Part shown: positions 22,546 through 34,699 of the stretch, piece by piece | Layout of the letters: each line of letters opens with the position of its first letter | Position numbering within the stretch: position 1 is the stretch's first letter | NCBI GenBank assembly: GCA_034231615.1 | Contig: CM067316.1 | Location: forward strand, 27,332,093-27,396,092 | Direction of reading: 5' to 3' | DNA from: Meghimatium bilineatum | Lineage: Eukaryota; Mollusca; Gastropoda; Stylommatophora; Philomycidae | Length of the DNA: 64,000 nucleotides | Notes under the pieces: model-generated | What the model saw: only the letters and a program-made list of their open reading frames with translations | Told to the model about the DNA's origin: nothing | Databases searched by the model: none | Position numbers and translations under genes: made by a program

Positions 22546-23100
22546 TTCTTCTTTCTTTTCTCTTCATATCCCTTTATGCCTTGTAGCGTCAGAGGTAAAA
22601 GATTCTCTGGAGATGGCTTTTTGTGTGTGCTTCATATATGTTTGTTTTTGTTGACTTTTTTATTTCTGTAATCCATCGTTTGGACGGTATGCCTCTGGCT
22701 TTGTATCCATCGTATCTATATAGTAATTCTTTTTGAATGGTACTGTCTGGAAGCATGCGAAAACCACTTAATCTGTTGTCTTCTGACTTAATCCAGATTT
22801 GATATTAGTCTTCTGTGTTGGTTCCTGATTCTGTCTCTTATTGTTACTCCGAGGATTCGACGTAGACAAGTCATTTCTGTTGTAACAAGTTTCCTTTTGG
22901 ATTCTGTTGTTAGTGTCCACGTTTGAAATTGGTAGCATAGTGATGGTATGATGATCCATTTATATAGTGAAGTTTTATTGTTCATGCTCACATATTTGTT
23001 TTTGAAAATCTGTCCCAAGATCTTGTACGCCATGTTGCATCTATGTTGGATTATTTTGGGTTTTTCCTATTCGATGATATGATGCTTCCATTTTCTGAGA
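22545..23100 (-). pseudogene. LINE reverse-transcriptase C-terminal fragment
   Basis: Minus strand reads MNNKTSLYKWIIIPSLCYQF, QTWTLTTESKRKLVTTEMTC, LRRILGVTIRDRIRN, then RLISNLD and, after stops, IKWFSHASRQYHSKR. Y-x-W...SL-Y-x-x-x-TW-L...EM-x-x-LRRI-G-T-RDRIRN followed by WF-H is the typical region after the RT core. Dead copy. Confidence 0.8.
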
Positions 23101-23249
23101 ACTTCCCATATTTCCAACAAGCATTTTACTTCTACACTACCGGTTTACTAGACTAGACATGTCACACTGTTATCCCAGCGTTTCCAAATGGTTAAACCGT
23201 GTTCTAAACTATCCCATTCAGTAAAGAAATAATATATTCCATTTAGAAA

Positions 23250-23400
23250 TCACTGAAACATCGAAGTCGCATGTGACAAGCCCAAAAATCTGACATCACA
23301 CACATCCAAGCTGTAAACCCTGAAGCTGTGCATTCCGTTCCTTGAAGTACATGCTTCTGATCTGTAGGAGTATGAGGACGCACGTAGAAGAAAATGTACA
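23250..23400 (+). mobile_element. SINE family A 3' half, degraded
   Basis: GAAGTCGCATGTGACAAGCC, then GTGCATTCCGTTCCTTGAAG, TACATGCTTCTGATCTGTAG, GAGTATGAGGACGCACGTAG, AAGAAA. It follows the order of family A but with many substitutions. Confidence 0.55.
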
Positions 23401-23909
23401 TGGCATTTAGTACAATGAAGCAAAAATAAAATTCAGGTAAACAATTTTAAAACGCATTGTCCCCGTTTTCCTTTATTGGATTTCCCAAATACGAGGTCAG
23501 ATGCTTAGCATTTTCTTAGGTAAACTTCCTCCCCCCCCTTATTTTTACAACGACGTACTGAAAACCATGTCCAATGATTATTTTACATATATTTGATTTC
23601 TGGTTTACGCTGAAATTGAAAAATTTACTAACAGGATTCATTTTAAACCTTCAACTTAGCAGATGAACGATAACATTAGAAAACTCATCGCCATGTTGGC
23701 GAGAGGTATTACATATATAGGCCTATAGAATAAATATGACTGACTGAAATTAAAATAATTGATTCTGAAATGTTTATACGATCATGCGTTAGATATTTAT
23801 TGCACGAATGGACATCCATGGACATAACGAGAGAATACAAATTTTACAATAATGTTATGAGAAATTGTTAATATCTTATGCGAGTAAGACAGATGGGAGA
23901 TACACTATT

Positions 23910-24115
23910 GTTCTGCCGTGCATGTTGCAAAAGGCGAATAAGAACGTTCAGATGAAGGTTGACAATCCCAAGAAAGGACAAAGTTATTACAAATCAACGC
24001 TGGTTGGATGATCCACGAAGAAAGATGTAGACAGTGCAACAAATCTGCAAGCAATGATACACAGAAAACTCCATTCTCTGTAATCAGCCGAAGTTTGATA
24101 AGCGCAGAAGAATGA
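23910..24115 (+). mobile_element. SINE family A, degraded
   Basis: CGTGCATGTTGCAAAAGGCG, AATAAGAACGTT, then CTCCATTCTCTGTAATCAGC and GCGCAGAAGAATG. Weak but collinear with family A. Confidence 0.4.
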
Positions 24116-24309
24116 AATAATGCCTGTCGAGCAGTGGGTTGATGATGTTCGTCCGTCGTAATCGACGATGACCAAAAACTCAACCAAAATAATAATAACA
24201 ATAAGTAATAAAAATAATAAAGTTAATAGTGCGTTTTTAAATGACTAACAAATCCAATGCGCGCACAAAATGTTCTTTTACAGAATTGACAACAGTAGAG
24301 GGTAACTAT

Positions 24310-24371
24310 GTGACGCAAAATGAGGTAAACAGGTTACAACGATGTAACCTGTTTACCTCATTTTGCGTTAC
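24310..24371. repeat. Near-perfect hairpin, 29-bp arms
   Basis: Left arm 24310-24338 (begins GTGACGCAAAATGAGG) and right arm 24343-24371 (ends CCTCATTTTGCGTTAC) pair at 28 of 29 positions around a 4-base loop ACGA. It could be a folded DNA transposon end or a MITE core. The sequence just right of it (GTCGGGCACCCTCTGACC) has a diverged match near 58935-58970 (GTCGGACACCTTCCGA). Confidence 0.85.
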
Positions 24372-24399
24372 TATTTGCTCATTAGGTTACTGCGGCACC

Positions 24400-25135
24400 A
24401 TCCACTTTGTCGGGCACCCTCTGACCATTTGGTTATTTATATTTGTAACTATGTGAGGTTGAGATGTTTTTCTTTTCTGCGTGCCCGCTTCTGTCTTGCA
24501 ATAAATCACTGTCCTGCAGTGGTTTATGTGCTCTACGAAGACCACCATTATTATGTGCTCTTCGAAGACCACCATTATTATGGCCTATAACCAGTTATGG
24601 TGGACACAGTGCCACTACGGAAAGATCAACACATAAAACCCCCATCTTTCTGTCTTCATTCTGTCGTATAATTATGCACAAGTATTTTCCCAAGGTTCAT
24701 GTTGTGGACGATCTTTTGTTTCCCTATCATTCTTCTACCTTCAAATGATCCTGAATGCTCTTTGACATGTTTTACTCTTTGCCCAAACCATATCAGATTG
24801 AGAGACTGGACAACTATCAGAAAATAATGATTTTGACCTACAAGTACATGTGATGTTTACCAGTCAGTCTATCATGGTTGGATCAAAAAGTTATTAATCA
24901 AATGGAAAAGAGTACAACAAGTGCATACAACTCAAAAGAGAAAAATACGTCAGGTGAAAGACAGTTCTCCTTCGTTTCAAGAACTATATTCATGTCCATA
25001 TTGCAATTGACTTGTTTCAGCCATCAATGGATTCCTTAACGAACTTCTGACTCACAAGAAAGATAATACTTGACTTTTTAATTAAACGCGCTCATCTTTG
25101 TTTGTGAAGGAGGAACAATATTATCATCACAGACG
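24400..25135. other. Intron sequence, small duplication only
   Basis: A 26-bp direct duplication (GAAGACCACCATTATTATG) lies at about 24536-24585. Otherwise nothing is recognised. Confidence 0.5.
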
Positions 25136-25137
25136 CT

Positions 25138-25432
25138 TGTATTTTAATTCTAGCATCTGCAACTCGAACAAATACACTTTCTAGCATATGCAACTCGAAC
25201 AAATACACTTTCTAGCATCTGTAACTCAAACACATACACTTTCTAGCATCTGTAACTCAAACAAATACACTTTCTAGAATTTGCAACTCGAACAAATACA
25301 CTTTATAGCATCTGCAACTCGAACAAATACACTTTCTAGAATCTGCAACTCGAACAAATACACTTTCTAGAATCTGCAACTCGAACAAATACACATTCTA
25401 GCATCTGCAACTCGAACAAATACACTTTTTTT
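25138..25432. repeat. 31-bp minisatellite, ~9 units
   Basis: Units of CTAGCATCTGCAACTCGAAC plus AAATACACTTT at 31-bp spacing (CTAGC at 25150, 25181 and so on). Confidence 0.93.
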
Positions 25433-25624
25433 GCACGTACTAAAATATAAAAACAAGTACCCTTTATAGCGAGGTACGCTCCCTTCAACCGCGGAGGTGT
25501 CTAATATAATTATATTATATCAGATTCAAACATCCCAGGCGAGATTGCTTCAGTTTTGTCATAATTTGTGAAAACTGGTCAGGAAAAAACATTCAAGCCA
25601 ATTGCTCCTTCCCGGTACTATCTT

Positions 25625-25775
25625 ATAGAAGATTATCTCATGTAAGTTTGTCGTGTGCAAGATTATGTCATGTAAGATTATCTCATGTAAGTTTGTCGTG
25701 TGCAAGATTATGTCATGTAAGATTATCTCATGTAAGATTATCTCCAGCAAGTTTATATCACGTAAGTTTATGTTC
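25625..25775. repeat. Compound tandem repeat (ATGTAAGATTATCTC)
   Basis: Alternating 15-bp modules ATGTAAGATTATCTC, ATGTAAGTTTGTCGT and GTGCAAGATTATGTC, arranged as a two-copy 45-60-bp higher-order unit. Confidence 0.8.
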
Positions 25776-25869
25776 TTGCAGTGTTTAGTTGCAACATGGC
25801 GGACATCCATAAACAATGAATATTTGCCTTGCCGTCTCAGTTCTTCCGGCAGAGTTGAGATCTAGAAAT

Positions 25870-26338
25870 AAATACGTTCAAATAAGCAGTGCAGTCTAAA
25901 CAATGTTCCTTTAACAAATAGACGTTTCCCTGAGGAGAGTGACTTTGTCAATAATAACAACAAATATAATCAGCGATTTGCCAATATTTTGCCAGCTTAA
26001 TTTTTGTTATTGGTTGAACAGAAGCTTATTCGGCATTTGACTTGACCTAACTGAATACATGATGTTTATTGCGATGAGGACCGACGTTGAGAAGTGTTAT
26101 CTAGCTAAAATTAGCGCAATGAGCACGTTGGTTTGATTATTTAGCTCCTGTGTCACGTCAGATAGAGTTTAGTGCAGCTAGGTTTGATAAGATAGCACCA
26201 GATATAATTTCTTGATGTTGTTCCCTTGGGGCAGAAACAAGAGGCGGAGGTGAGGTTAGCTGTTGATGTATTATGTTGTTTAAACTAAAAACATAGATAA
26301 AATAAATATATAGGCAGATTCACTTACACATTTCTCTA
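25870..26338. other. Intron sequence without recognised feature
   Basis: AT-rich, no exon-like open stretch flanked by splice signals, no known element seen. Confidence 0.5.
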
Positions 26339-26341
26339 ATA

Positions 26342-26344
26342 TTA

Positions 26345-26372
<28 letters not shown>
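26342..26372. repeat. (TC)n microsatellite
   Basis: About 15 TC dinucleotides. Confidence 0.95.
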
Positions 26373-26376
<4 letters not shown>

Positions 26377-26449
26377 TTTCTTGGTATCTCTCTATCATGC
26401 TTAGAGTTCCTTCAGTCCATAAAATCATTGCGTTATTCGTGAACTGTTA

Positions 26450-26850
26450 ATATAGCATATGTGAATCTATGTCCGCATGGAAACCTATGTGCATCTATGT
26501 GTAAATCTATGTCCGCATGGAAATCTATGTGTGAATCTATGTCTGCAATGAAACCTATGTGCATCTATTTGTGAATCTATGTTTGCATGGAAACCTATGA
26601 GCATCTATGTGTGAACCTATGTCTGCATGGAAACCTATGTCCATCTATGTGTGAACCTATGTCTGCAATTAAATATATGTGTGAATCTATGTCTGCATAG
26701 AAGCTTATGTGAATCTATGTGTGAATCTATATGTGAATGTATGTCTGCATTGAAACCTATGTGCATCTATGTGTGAATCTATGTCTGCAGGGAAACAAAT
26801 TCTCATCTATGTGTGAATCTATGTCTGAATCTATGTCTGCATGTTTATGT
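26450..26850. repeat. ~40-bp diverged minisatellite (CTATGTCTGCATGGAAAC)
   Basis: Irregular array built from GTGAATCTATGTCTGCATG, GAAACCTATGTGCATCTATG and short GTGTGAATCTAT modules. Unit length varies because modules are lost or gained. Confidence 0.88.
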
Positions 26851-27164
26851 GCGCGCTTATTGTTATATATAAATGTACGCAATCATGTGTATAAAGGGTT
26901 GGAGTATCACAACATGCATTTTAATACTAGAAATATAGCTAATAGATGTGTCAAATCTCTCCCCCCCCCCTCACCTTTTGAAGAGTTTTCACAAAAATGT
27001 CATAACATTTTTCATCACAAAGAAGGAGTGACATAGGATAACGGGTGAATGCCTTTTAAAGATAAAACTGCCTTCTTAAAGGCATCGTATTCACGACCAT
27101 GAATGTTCGTAGACTTTTATTGATAAATACTCGTAGACAATTGTGCACGTATACACAGGTAATG

Positions 27165-30100
27165 TATGAGTGTATGTTTACAGATACATGTATGTACGAG
27201 TCTGTTAGAACAGATACATGCATGTACGAGTCTGTTAGAACAGATACATGTATGTACGAGTCTGTTAGAACAGATACATGCATGTACGAGTCTGTTAGAA
27301 CAGATACATGCATGTACGAGTCTGTTAGAACAGATACATGCATGTACGAGTCTGTTAGAACAGATACATGCATGTACGAGTCTGTTAGAACAGATACATC
27401 CATGTACGAGTCTGTTAGAACAGATACATGCATGTACGGGTCTGTTAGAACAGATACATGCATGTACGAGTCTGTTAGAACAGATACATTCATGTACGAG
27501 TCTGTTAGAACAGATACATCCATGTACGAGTCTGTTAGAACAGATACATGCATGTACGAGTCTGTTAGAACAGATACATGCATGTACGGGTCTGTTAGAA
27601 CAGATACATTCATGTACGAGTCTGTTAGAACAGATACATCCATGTACGAGTCTGTTAGAACAGATACATCCATGTACGAGTCTGTTAGAACAGATACATG
27701 CATGTACGGGTCTGTTAGAACAGATACATCCATGTACGAGTCTGTTAGAACAGATACATCCATGTACGAGTCTGTTAGAACAGATACATGCATGTACGGG
27801 TCTGTTAGAACAGATACATCGATGTACGAGTCTGTTAGAACAGATACATCCATGTACGGGTCTGTTAGAACAGATACATGCATGTACGAGTCTGTTAGAA
27901 CAGATACATTCATGTACGGGTCTGTTAGAACAGATACATCCATGTACGGGTCTGTTAGAACAGATACATCCATGTACGGGTCTGTTAGAACAGATACATC
28001 CATGTACGAGTCTGTTAGAACAGATACATCCATGTACGAGTCTGTTAGAACAGATACATGCATGTACGGGTCTGTTAGAACAGATACATCCATGTACGAG
28101 TCTGTTAGAACAGATACATGCATGTACGGGTCTGTTAGAACAGATACATCCATGTACGAGTCTGTTAGAACAGATACATGCATGTACGGGTCTGTTAGAA
28201 CAGATACATCCATGTACGAGTCTGTTAGAACAGATACATGCATGTACGAGTCTGTTAGAACAGATACATGCATGTACGGGTCTGTTAGAACAGATACATC
28301 CATGTACGAGTCTGTTAGAACAGATACATGCATGTACGGGTCTGTTAGAACAGATACATGCATGTACGGGTCTGTTAGAACAGATACATCCATGTACGAG
28401 TCTGTTAGAACAGATACATGCATGTACGGGTCTGTTAGAACAGATACATCCATGTACGAGTCTGTTAGAACAGATACATCCATGTACGGGTCTGTTAGAA
28501 CAGATACATCCATGTACGAGTCTGTTAGAACAGATACATCCATGTACGAGTCTGTTAGAACAGATACATGCATGTACGGGTCTGTTAGAACAGATACATC
28601 CATGTACGAGTCTGTTAGAACAGATACATGCATGTACGGGTCTGTTAGAACAGATACATCCATGTACGAGTCTGTTAGAACAGATACATGCATGTACGAG
28701 TCTGTTAGAACAGATACATGCATGTACGGGTCTGTTAGAACAGATACATCCATGTACGAGTCTGTTAGAACAGATACATCCATGTACGAGTCTGTTAGAA
28801 CAGATACATCCATGTACGAGTCTGTTAGAACAGATACATGCATGTACGAGTCTGTTAGAACAGATACATGCATGTACGGGTCTGTTAGAACAGATACATG
28901 CATGTACGAGTCTGTTAGAACAGATACATCCATGTACGAGTCTGTTAGAACAGATACATGCATGTACGGGTCTGTTAGAACAGATACATCCATGTACGGG
29001 TCTGTTAGAACAGATACATCCATGTACGAGTCTGTTAGAACAGATACATCCATGTACGAGTCTGTTAGAACAGATACATCCATGTACGAGTCTGTTAGAA
29101 CAGATACATGCATGTACGAGTCTGTTAGAACAGATACATGCATGTACGGGTCTGTTAGAACAGATACATCCATGTACGAGTCTGTTAGAACAGATACATG
29201 CATGTACGGGTCTGTTAGAACAGATACATCCATGTACGAGTCTGTTAGAACAGATACATACATGTACGGGTCTGTTAGAACAGATACATGCATGTACGGG
29301 TCTGTTAGAACAGATACATCCATGTACGAGTCTGTTAGAACAGATACATCCATGTACGGGTCTGTTAGAACAGATACATCCATGTACGAGTCTGTTAGAA
29401 CAGATACATGCATGTACGGGTCTGTTAGAACAGATACATCCATGTACGGGTCTGTTAGAACAGATACATCCATGTACGAGTCTGTTAGAACAGATACATG
29501 CATGTACGAGTCTGTTAGAACAGATACATCCATGTACGAGTCTGTTAGAACAGATACATCCATGTACGAGTCTGTTAGAACAGATACATGCATGTACGAG
29601 TCTGTTAGAACAGATACATCCATGTACGAGTCTGTTAGAACAGATACATCCATGTACGAGTCTGTTAGAACAGATACATCCATGTACGAGTCTGTTAGAA
29701 CAGATACATGCATGTACGAGTCTGTTAGAACAGATACATGCATGTACGAGTCTGTTAGAACAGATACATCCATGTACGAGTCTGTTAGAACAGATACATG
29801 TATGTACGAGTCTGTTAGAACAGATACATGCATGTACGAGTCTGTTAGAACAGATACATGCATGTACGGGTCTGTTAGAACAGATACATACATGTACGAG
29901 TCTGTTAGAACAGATACATCCATGTACGAGTCTGTTAGAACAGATACATACATGTACGAGTCTGTTAGAACAGATACATACATGTACGAGTCTGTTAGAA
30001 CAGATACATGCATGTACGGGTCTGTTAGAACAGATACATACATGTACGAGTCTGTTAGAACAGATACATGTATGTACGAGTCTGTTAGAACAGATACATC

Positions 30101-33100
30101 CATGTACGGGTCTGTTAGAACAGATACATACATGTACGAGTCTGTTAGAACAGATACATTCATGTACGAGTCTGTTAGAACAGATACATGCATGTACGGG
30201 TCTGTTAGAACAGATACATTCATGTACGAGTCTGTTAGAACAGATACATCCATGTACGAGTCTGTTAGAACAGATACATTCATGTACGAGTCTGTTAGAA
30301 CAGATACATGCATGTACGGGTCTGTTAGAACAGATACATGCATGTACGAGTCTGTTAGAACAGATACATCCATGTACGAGTCTGTTAGAATAGATACATG
30401 CATGTACGGGTCTGTTAGAACAGATACATGCATGTACGAGTCTGTTAGAACAGATACATACATGTACGAGTCTGTTAGAACAGATACATCCATGTACGAG
30501 TCTGTTAGAACAGATACATACATGTACGAGTCTGTTAGAACATATACATCCATGTACGAGTCTGTTAGAACAGATACATGCATGTACGGGTCTGTTAGAA
30601 CAGATACATGCATGTACGAGTCTGTTAGAACAGATACATACATGTACGAGTCTGTTAGAACAGATACATGCATGTACGAGTCTGTTAGAACAGATACATG
30701 CATGTACGAGTCTGTTAGAACAGATACATACATGTACGAGTCTGTTAGAACAGATACATCCATGTACGAGTCTGTTAGAACAGATACATACATGTACGAG
30801 TCTGTTAGAACAGATACATCCATGTACGAGTCTGTTAGAACAGATACATACATGTACGAGTCTGTTAGAACAGATACATGCATGTACGGGTCTGTTAGAA
30901 CAGATACATGCATGTACGAGTCTGTTAGAACAGATACATACATGTACGAGTCTGTTAGAACAGATACATCCATGTACGGGTCTGTTAGAACAGATACATC
31001 CATGTACGAGTCTGTTAGAACAGATACATCCATGTACGAGTCTGTTAGAACAGATACATGCATGTACGGGTCTGTTAGAACAGATACATACATGTACGAG
31101 TCTGTTAGAACAGATACATACATGTACGAGTCTGTTAGAACAGATACATCCATGTACGAGTCTGTTAGAACAGATACATGTATGTACGAGTCTGTTAGAA
31201 CAGATACATGCATGTACGGGTCTGTTAGAACAGATACATTCATGTACGAGTCTGTTAGAACAGATACATGCATGTACGGGTCTGTTAGAACAGATACATA
31301 CATGTACGAGTCTGTTAGAACAGATACATCCATGTACGGGTCTGTTAGAACAGATACATGCATGTACGAGTCTGTTAGAACAGATACATCCATGTACGGG
31401 TCTGTTAGAACAGATACATCCATGTACGAGTCTGTTAGAACAGATACATCCATGTACGAGTCTGTTAGAACAGATACATCCATGTACGGGTCTGTTAGAA
31501 CAGATACATCCATGTACGGGTCTGTTAGAACAGATACATTCATGTACGAGTCTGTTAGAACAGATACATGCATGTACGAGTCTGTTAGAACAGATACATT
31601 CATGTACGAGTCTGTTAGAACAGATACATGTATGTACGAGTCTGTTAGAACAGATACATTCATGTACGAGTCTGTTAGAACAGATACATTCATGTACGAG
31701 TCTGTTAGAACAGATACATTCATGTACGAGTCTGTTAGAACAGATACATGCATGTACGAGTCTGTTAGAACAGATACATTCATGTACGAGTCTGTTAGAA
31801 CAGATACATCCATGTACGAGTCTGTTAGAACAGATACATGCATGTACGAGTCTGTTAGAACAGATACATTCATGTACGAGTCTGTTAGAACAGATACATG
31901 CATGTACGAGTCTGTTAGAACAGATACATTCATGTACGAGTCTGTTAGAACAGATACATTCATGTACGAGTCTGTTAGAACAGATACATTCATGTACGAG
32001 TCTGTTAGAACAGATACATCCATGTACGGGTCTGTTAGAACAGATACATGCATGTACGAGTCTGTTAGAACAGATACATCCATGTACGAGTCTGTTAGAA
32101 CAGATACATGCATGTACGGGTCTGTTAGAACAGATACATCCATGTACGAGTCTGTTAGAACAGATACATGCATGTACGAGTCTGTTAGAACAGATACATC
32201 CATGTACGAGTCTGTTAGAACAGATACATGTATGTACGGGTCTGTTAGAACAGATACATGCATGTACGAGTCTGTTAGAACAGATACATTCATGTACGAG
32301 TCTGTTAGAACAGATACATGCATGTACGGGTCTGTTAGAACAGATACATGCATGTACGAGTCTGTTAGAACAGATACATGCATGTACGAGTCTGTTAGAA
32401 CAGATACATCCATGTACGAGTCTGTTAGAACAGATACATTCATGTACGAGTCTGTTAGAACAGATACATTCATGTACGAGTCTGTTAGAACAGATACATC
32501 CATGTACGAGTCTGTTAGAACAGATACATGCATGTACGAGTCTGTTAGAACAGATACATGCATGTACGAGTCTGTTAGAACAGATACATTCATGTACGAG
32601 TCTGTTAGAACAGATACATGCATGTACGGGTCTGTTAGAACAGATACATGCATGTACGAGTCTGTTAGAACAGATACATGCATGTACGAGTCTGTTAGAA
32701 CAGATACATGCATGTACGAGTCTGTTAGAACAGATACATCCATGTACGAGTCTGTTAGAACAGATACATGCATGTACGAGTCTGTTAGAACAGATACATG
32801 CATGTACGAGTCTGTTAGAACAGATACATCCATGTACGAGTCTGTTAGAACAGATACATCCATGTACGAGTCTGTTAGAATAGATACATGCATGTACGAG
32901 TCTGTTAGAATAGATACATTCATGTACGAGTCTGTTAGAACAGATACATGCATGTACGAGTCTGTTAGAACAGATACATGCATGTACGAGTCTGTTAGAA
33001 CAGATACATGCATGTACGAGTCTGTTAGAACAGATACATCCATGTACGAGTCTGTTAGAACAGATACATGCATGTACGAGTCTGTTAGAACAGATACATG

Positions 33101-33880
33101 CATGTACGGGTCTGTTAGAACAGATACATGCATGTACGAGTCTGTTAGAACAGATACATGCATGTACGGGTCTGTTAGAACAGATACATGTATGTACAAG
33201 TCTGTTAGAACAGATACATGCATGTACGAGTCTGTTAGAACAGATACATCCATGTACGAGTCTGTTAGAACAGATACATACATGTACGAGTCTGTTAGAA
33301 CAGATACATCCATGTACGGGTCTGTTAGAACAGATACATGCATGTACGAGTCTGTTAGAACAGATACATGCATGTACGAGTCTGTTAGAACAGATACATC
33401 CATGTACGAGTCTGTTAGAACAGATACATGCATGTACGAGTCTGTTAGAACAGATACATGCATGTACGAGTCTGTTAGAACAGATACATCCATGTACGAG
33501 TCTGTTAGAACAGATACATCCATGTACGAGTCTGTTAGAATAGATACATTCATGTACGAGTCTGTTAGAACAGATACATTCATGTACGAGTCTGTTAGAA
33601 CAGATACATCCATGTACGAGTCTGTTAGAATAGATACATTCATGTACGAGTCTGTTAGAACAGATACATGCATGTACGAGTCTGTTAGAACAGATACATG
33701 CATGTACGAGTCTGTTAGAACAGATACATGCATGTACGAGTCTGTTAGAACAGATACATGCATGTACGAGTCTGTTAGAACAGATACATGCATGTACGAG
33801 TCTGTTAGAACAGATACATGCATGTACGAGTCTGTTAGAACAGATACATTCATGTACGAGTCTGTTAGAACAGATACATG
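27165..33880. repeat. 6.7-kb array of ~223 exact 30-bp units
   Basis: The unit is 30 bp: CAGATACAT (1-9), a variable base (10: G, C, T or A), CATGTACG (11-18), A or G (19), then GTCTGTTAGAA (20-30). From 27181 to 33870 every unit keeps phase, so no net indel occurs in 6,690 bp. Other changes are rare: C11 to T in a few units, TAGATACAT at 30391, 32881, 32911, 33541 and 33631, CATATACAT at 30541, TACAAG near 33196. With G at position 10 the motif TACATGCATGTA is a perfect palindrome. Frames on both strands are open for about 2,270 codons (MYESVRTDTC, LLEQIHACTS on +; HVSVLTDSYM on -), but both main variable sites fall on first or second codon positions in every frame, with no third-position excess. 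I therefore call it non-coding satellite DNA inside the large ferlin intron. Confidence 0.97.
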
Positions 33881-33984
33881 TGCTCGTATATCTATTCTGT
33901 TTATCTTTCAGGAATGTTCCAATCTTTACTTGACTCTCCTATAGTCTTGAAACTGCAGGAATTCACACTTCTGCAAATCGTCTG

Positions 33985-34115
33985 CTCGGATAAGGGGCTG
34001 TCCATAAATAATGTAAACAATTTTTTAACTACTTCCCTTCCTCCTGACAACAACTGTCAAAAAATCATACATTCCCCCTACCTTTTACGTAATTACGTGA
34101 TAATGTTTTACTATG
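33985..34115 (+). mobile_element. MITE-like fragment (GGGGCTGTCCATAAATAA)
   Basis: Starts AAGGGGCTGTCCATAAATAA and contains CCTCCTGACAACAACTGTCA. It shares the terminal and internal motifs of the element at 63414-63748. No right terminus is recognised, so it is a fragment. Confidence 0.5.
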
Positions 34116-34264
34116 CTTCCTCAATAAAAATAACTGAACAGAGAAAATAACTGAGCAGAGAAAATAACGGAACAGAAAAAATAACTACATAATAAGAAGG
34201 AACTACATTATTTATTTTAAACTTGTGTATTACCTACTGCAATGAATGTTTGCGTTCCTATCGC

Positions 34265-34345
34265 ATCCAGTTGGCCTGGGTTCGAATTCATTAGTAGTTT
34301 GTCGAAGATCAAGTCCATAGAATGTCAGGGATACCCTAACAGATT
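34265..34345 (+). mobile_element. SINE fragment shared with 14730-14805
   Basis: CCTGGGTTCGAATTCATTAG, then GTCGAAGATCAAGTCCATAG, AATGTCAGGGATACCCTAA. GGGTTCGAATTC is B-box-like, so a tRNA-derived origin is likely. Confidence 0.55.
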
Positions 34346-34434
34346 TGGGAAATTGGGATTACTTTTTTTGTTGTTGCTGTTTACATGAAAACTTCTGCAA
34401 GTGACACAATCACCCAGAAATCAGTACTAAAATT

Positions 34435-34580
34435 ACAATGTATAAATCGGATTATTCCGCTTGTATAATGGAACTACTTCGGCTGTATAATGCGGTTACT
34501 CGGAATGTATAATAGAATTGAACCGGCTGAATAATGGAGTTACTCCGACTGAACAATAATTACTCCGATTGATTACTTAA
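34435..34580. repeat. ~24-bp diverged tandem repeat
   Basis: Five to six units of the type CGGCTGTATAATGGAGTTAC plus TC. Confidence 0.75.
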
Positions 34581-34682
34581 TAAAGTATTATAACATAAAT
34601 CTTGACAGTGCACGTATATGTCTGTCAAATGTTTACGTACCTACGGGCCAGTTGTAGATGTAGTCGGATGTCTCCATTAATT

Positions 34683-34698
34683 GGGGGGGGGGGGGGGG
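34683..34698. repeat. Poly-G run
   Basis: About 16 consecutive G followed by a G-rich stretch; potential quadruplex former. Confidence 0.9.
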
Positions 34699-34699
34699 T

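Noticed and set aside
27165..33880. CRISPR-like array
   Set aside because: Units are contiguous, with no unique spacers, and the context is a eukaryotic intron.
27056..33944. Two overlapping ORFs of about 2,270 codons on opposite strands, and a third of 1,075 codons
   Set aside because: They arise because a 30-bp unit without stops is repeated in phase. Both main variable sites change amino acids in every frame (first or second codon positions) with no excess of silent changes, so there is no sign of coding constraint in any frame.
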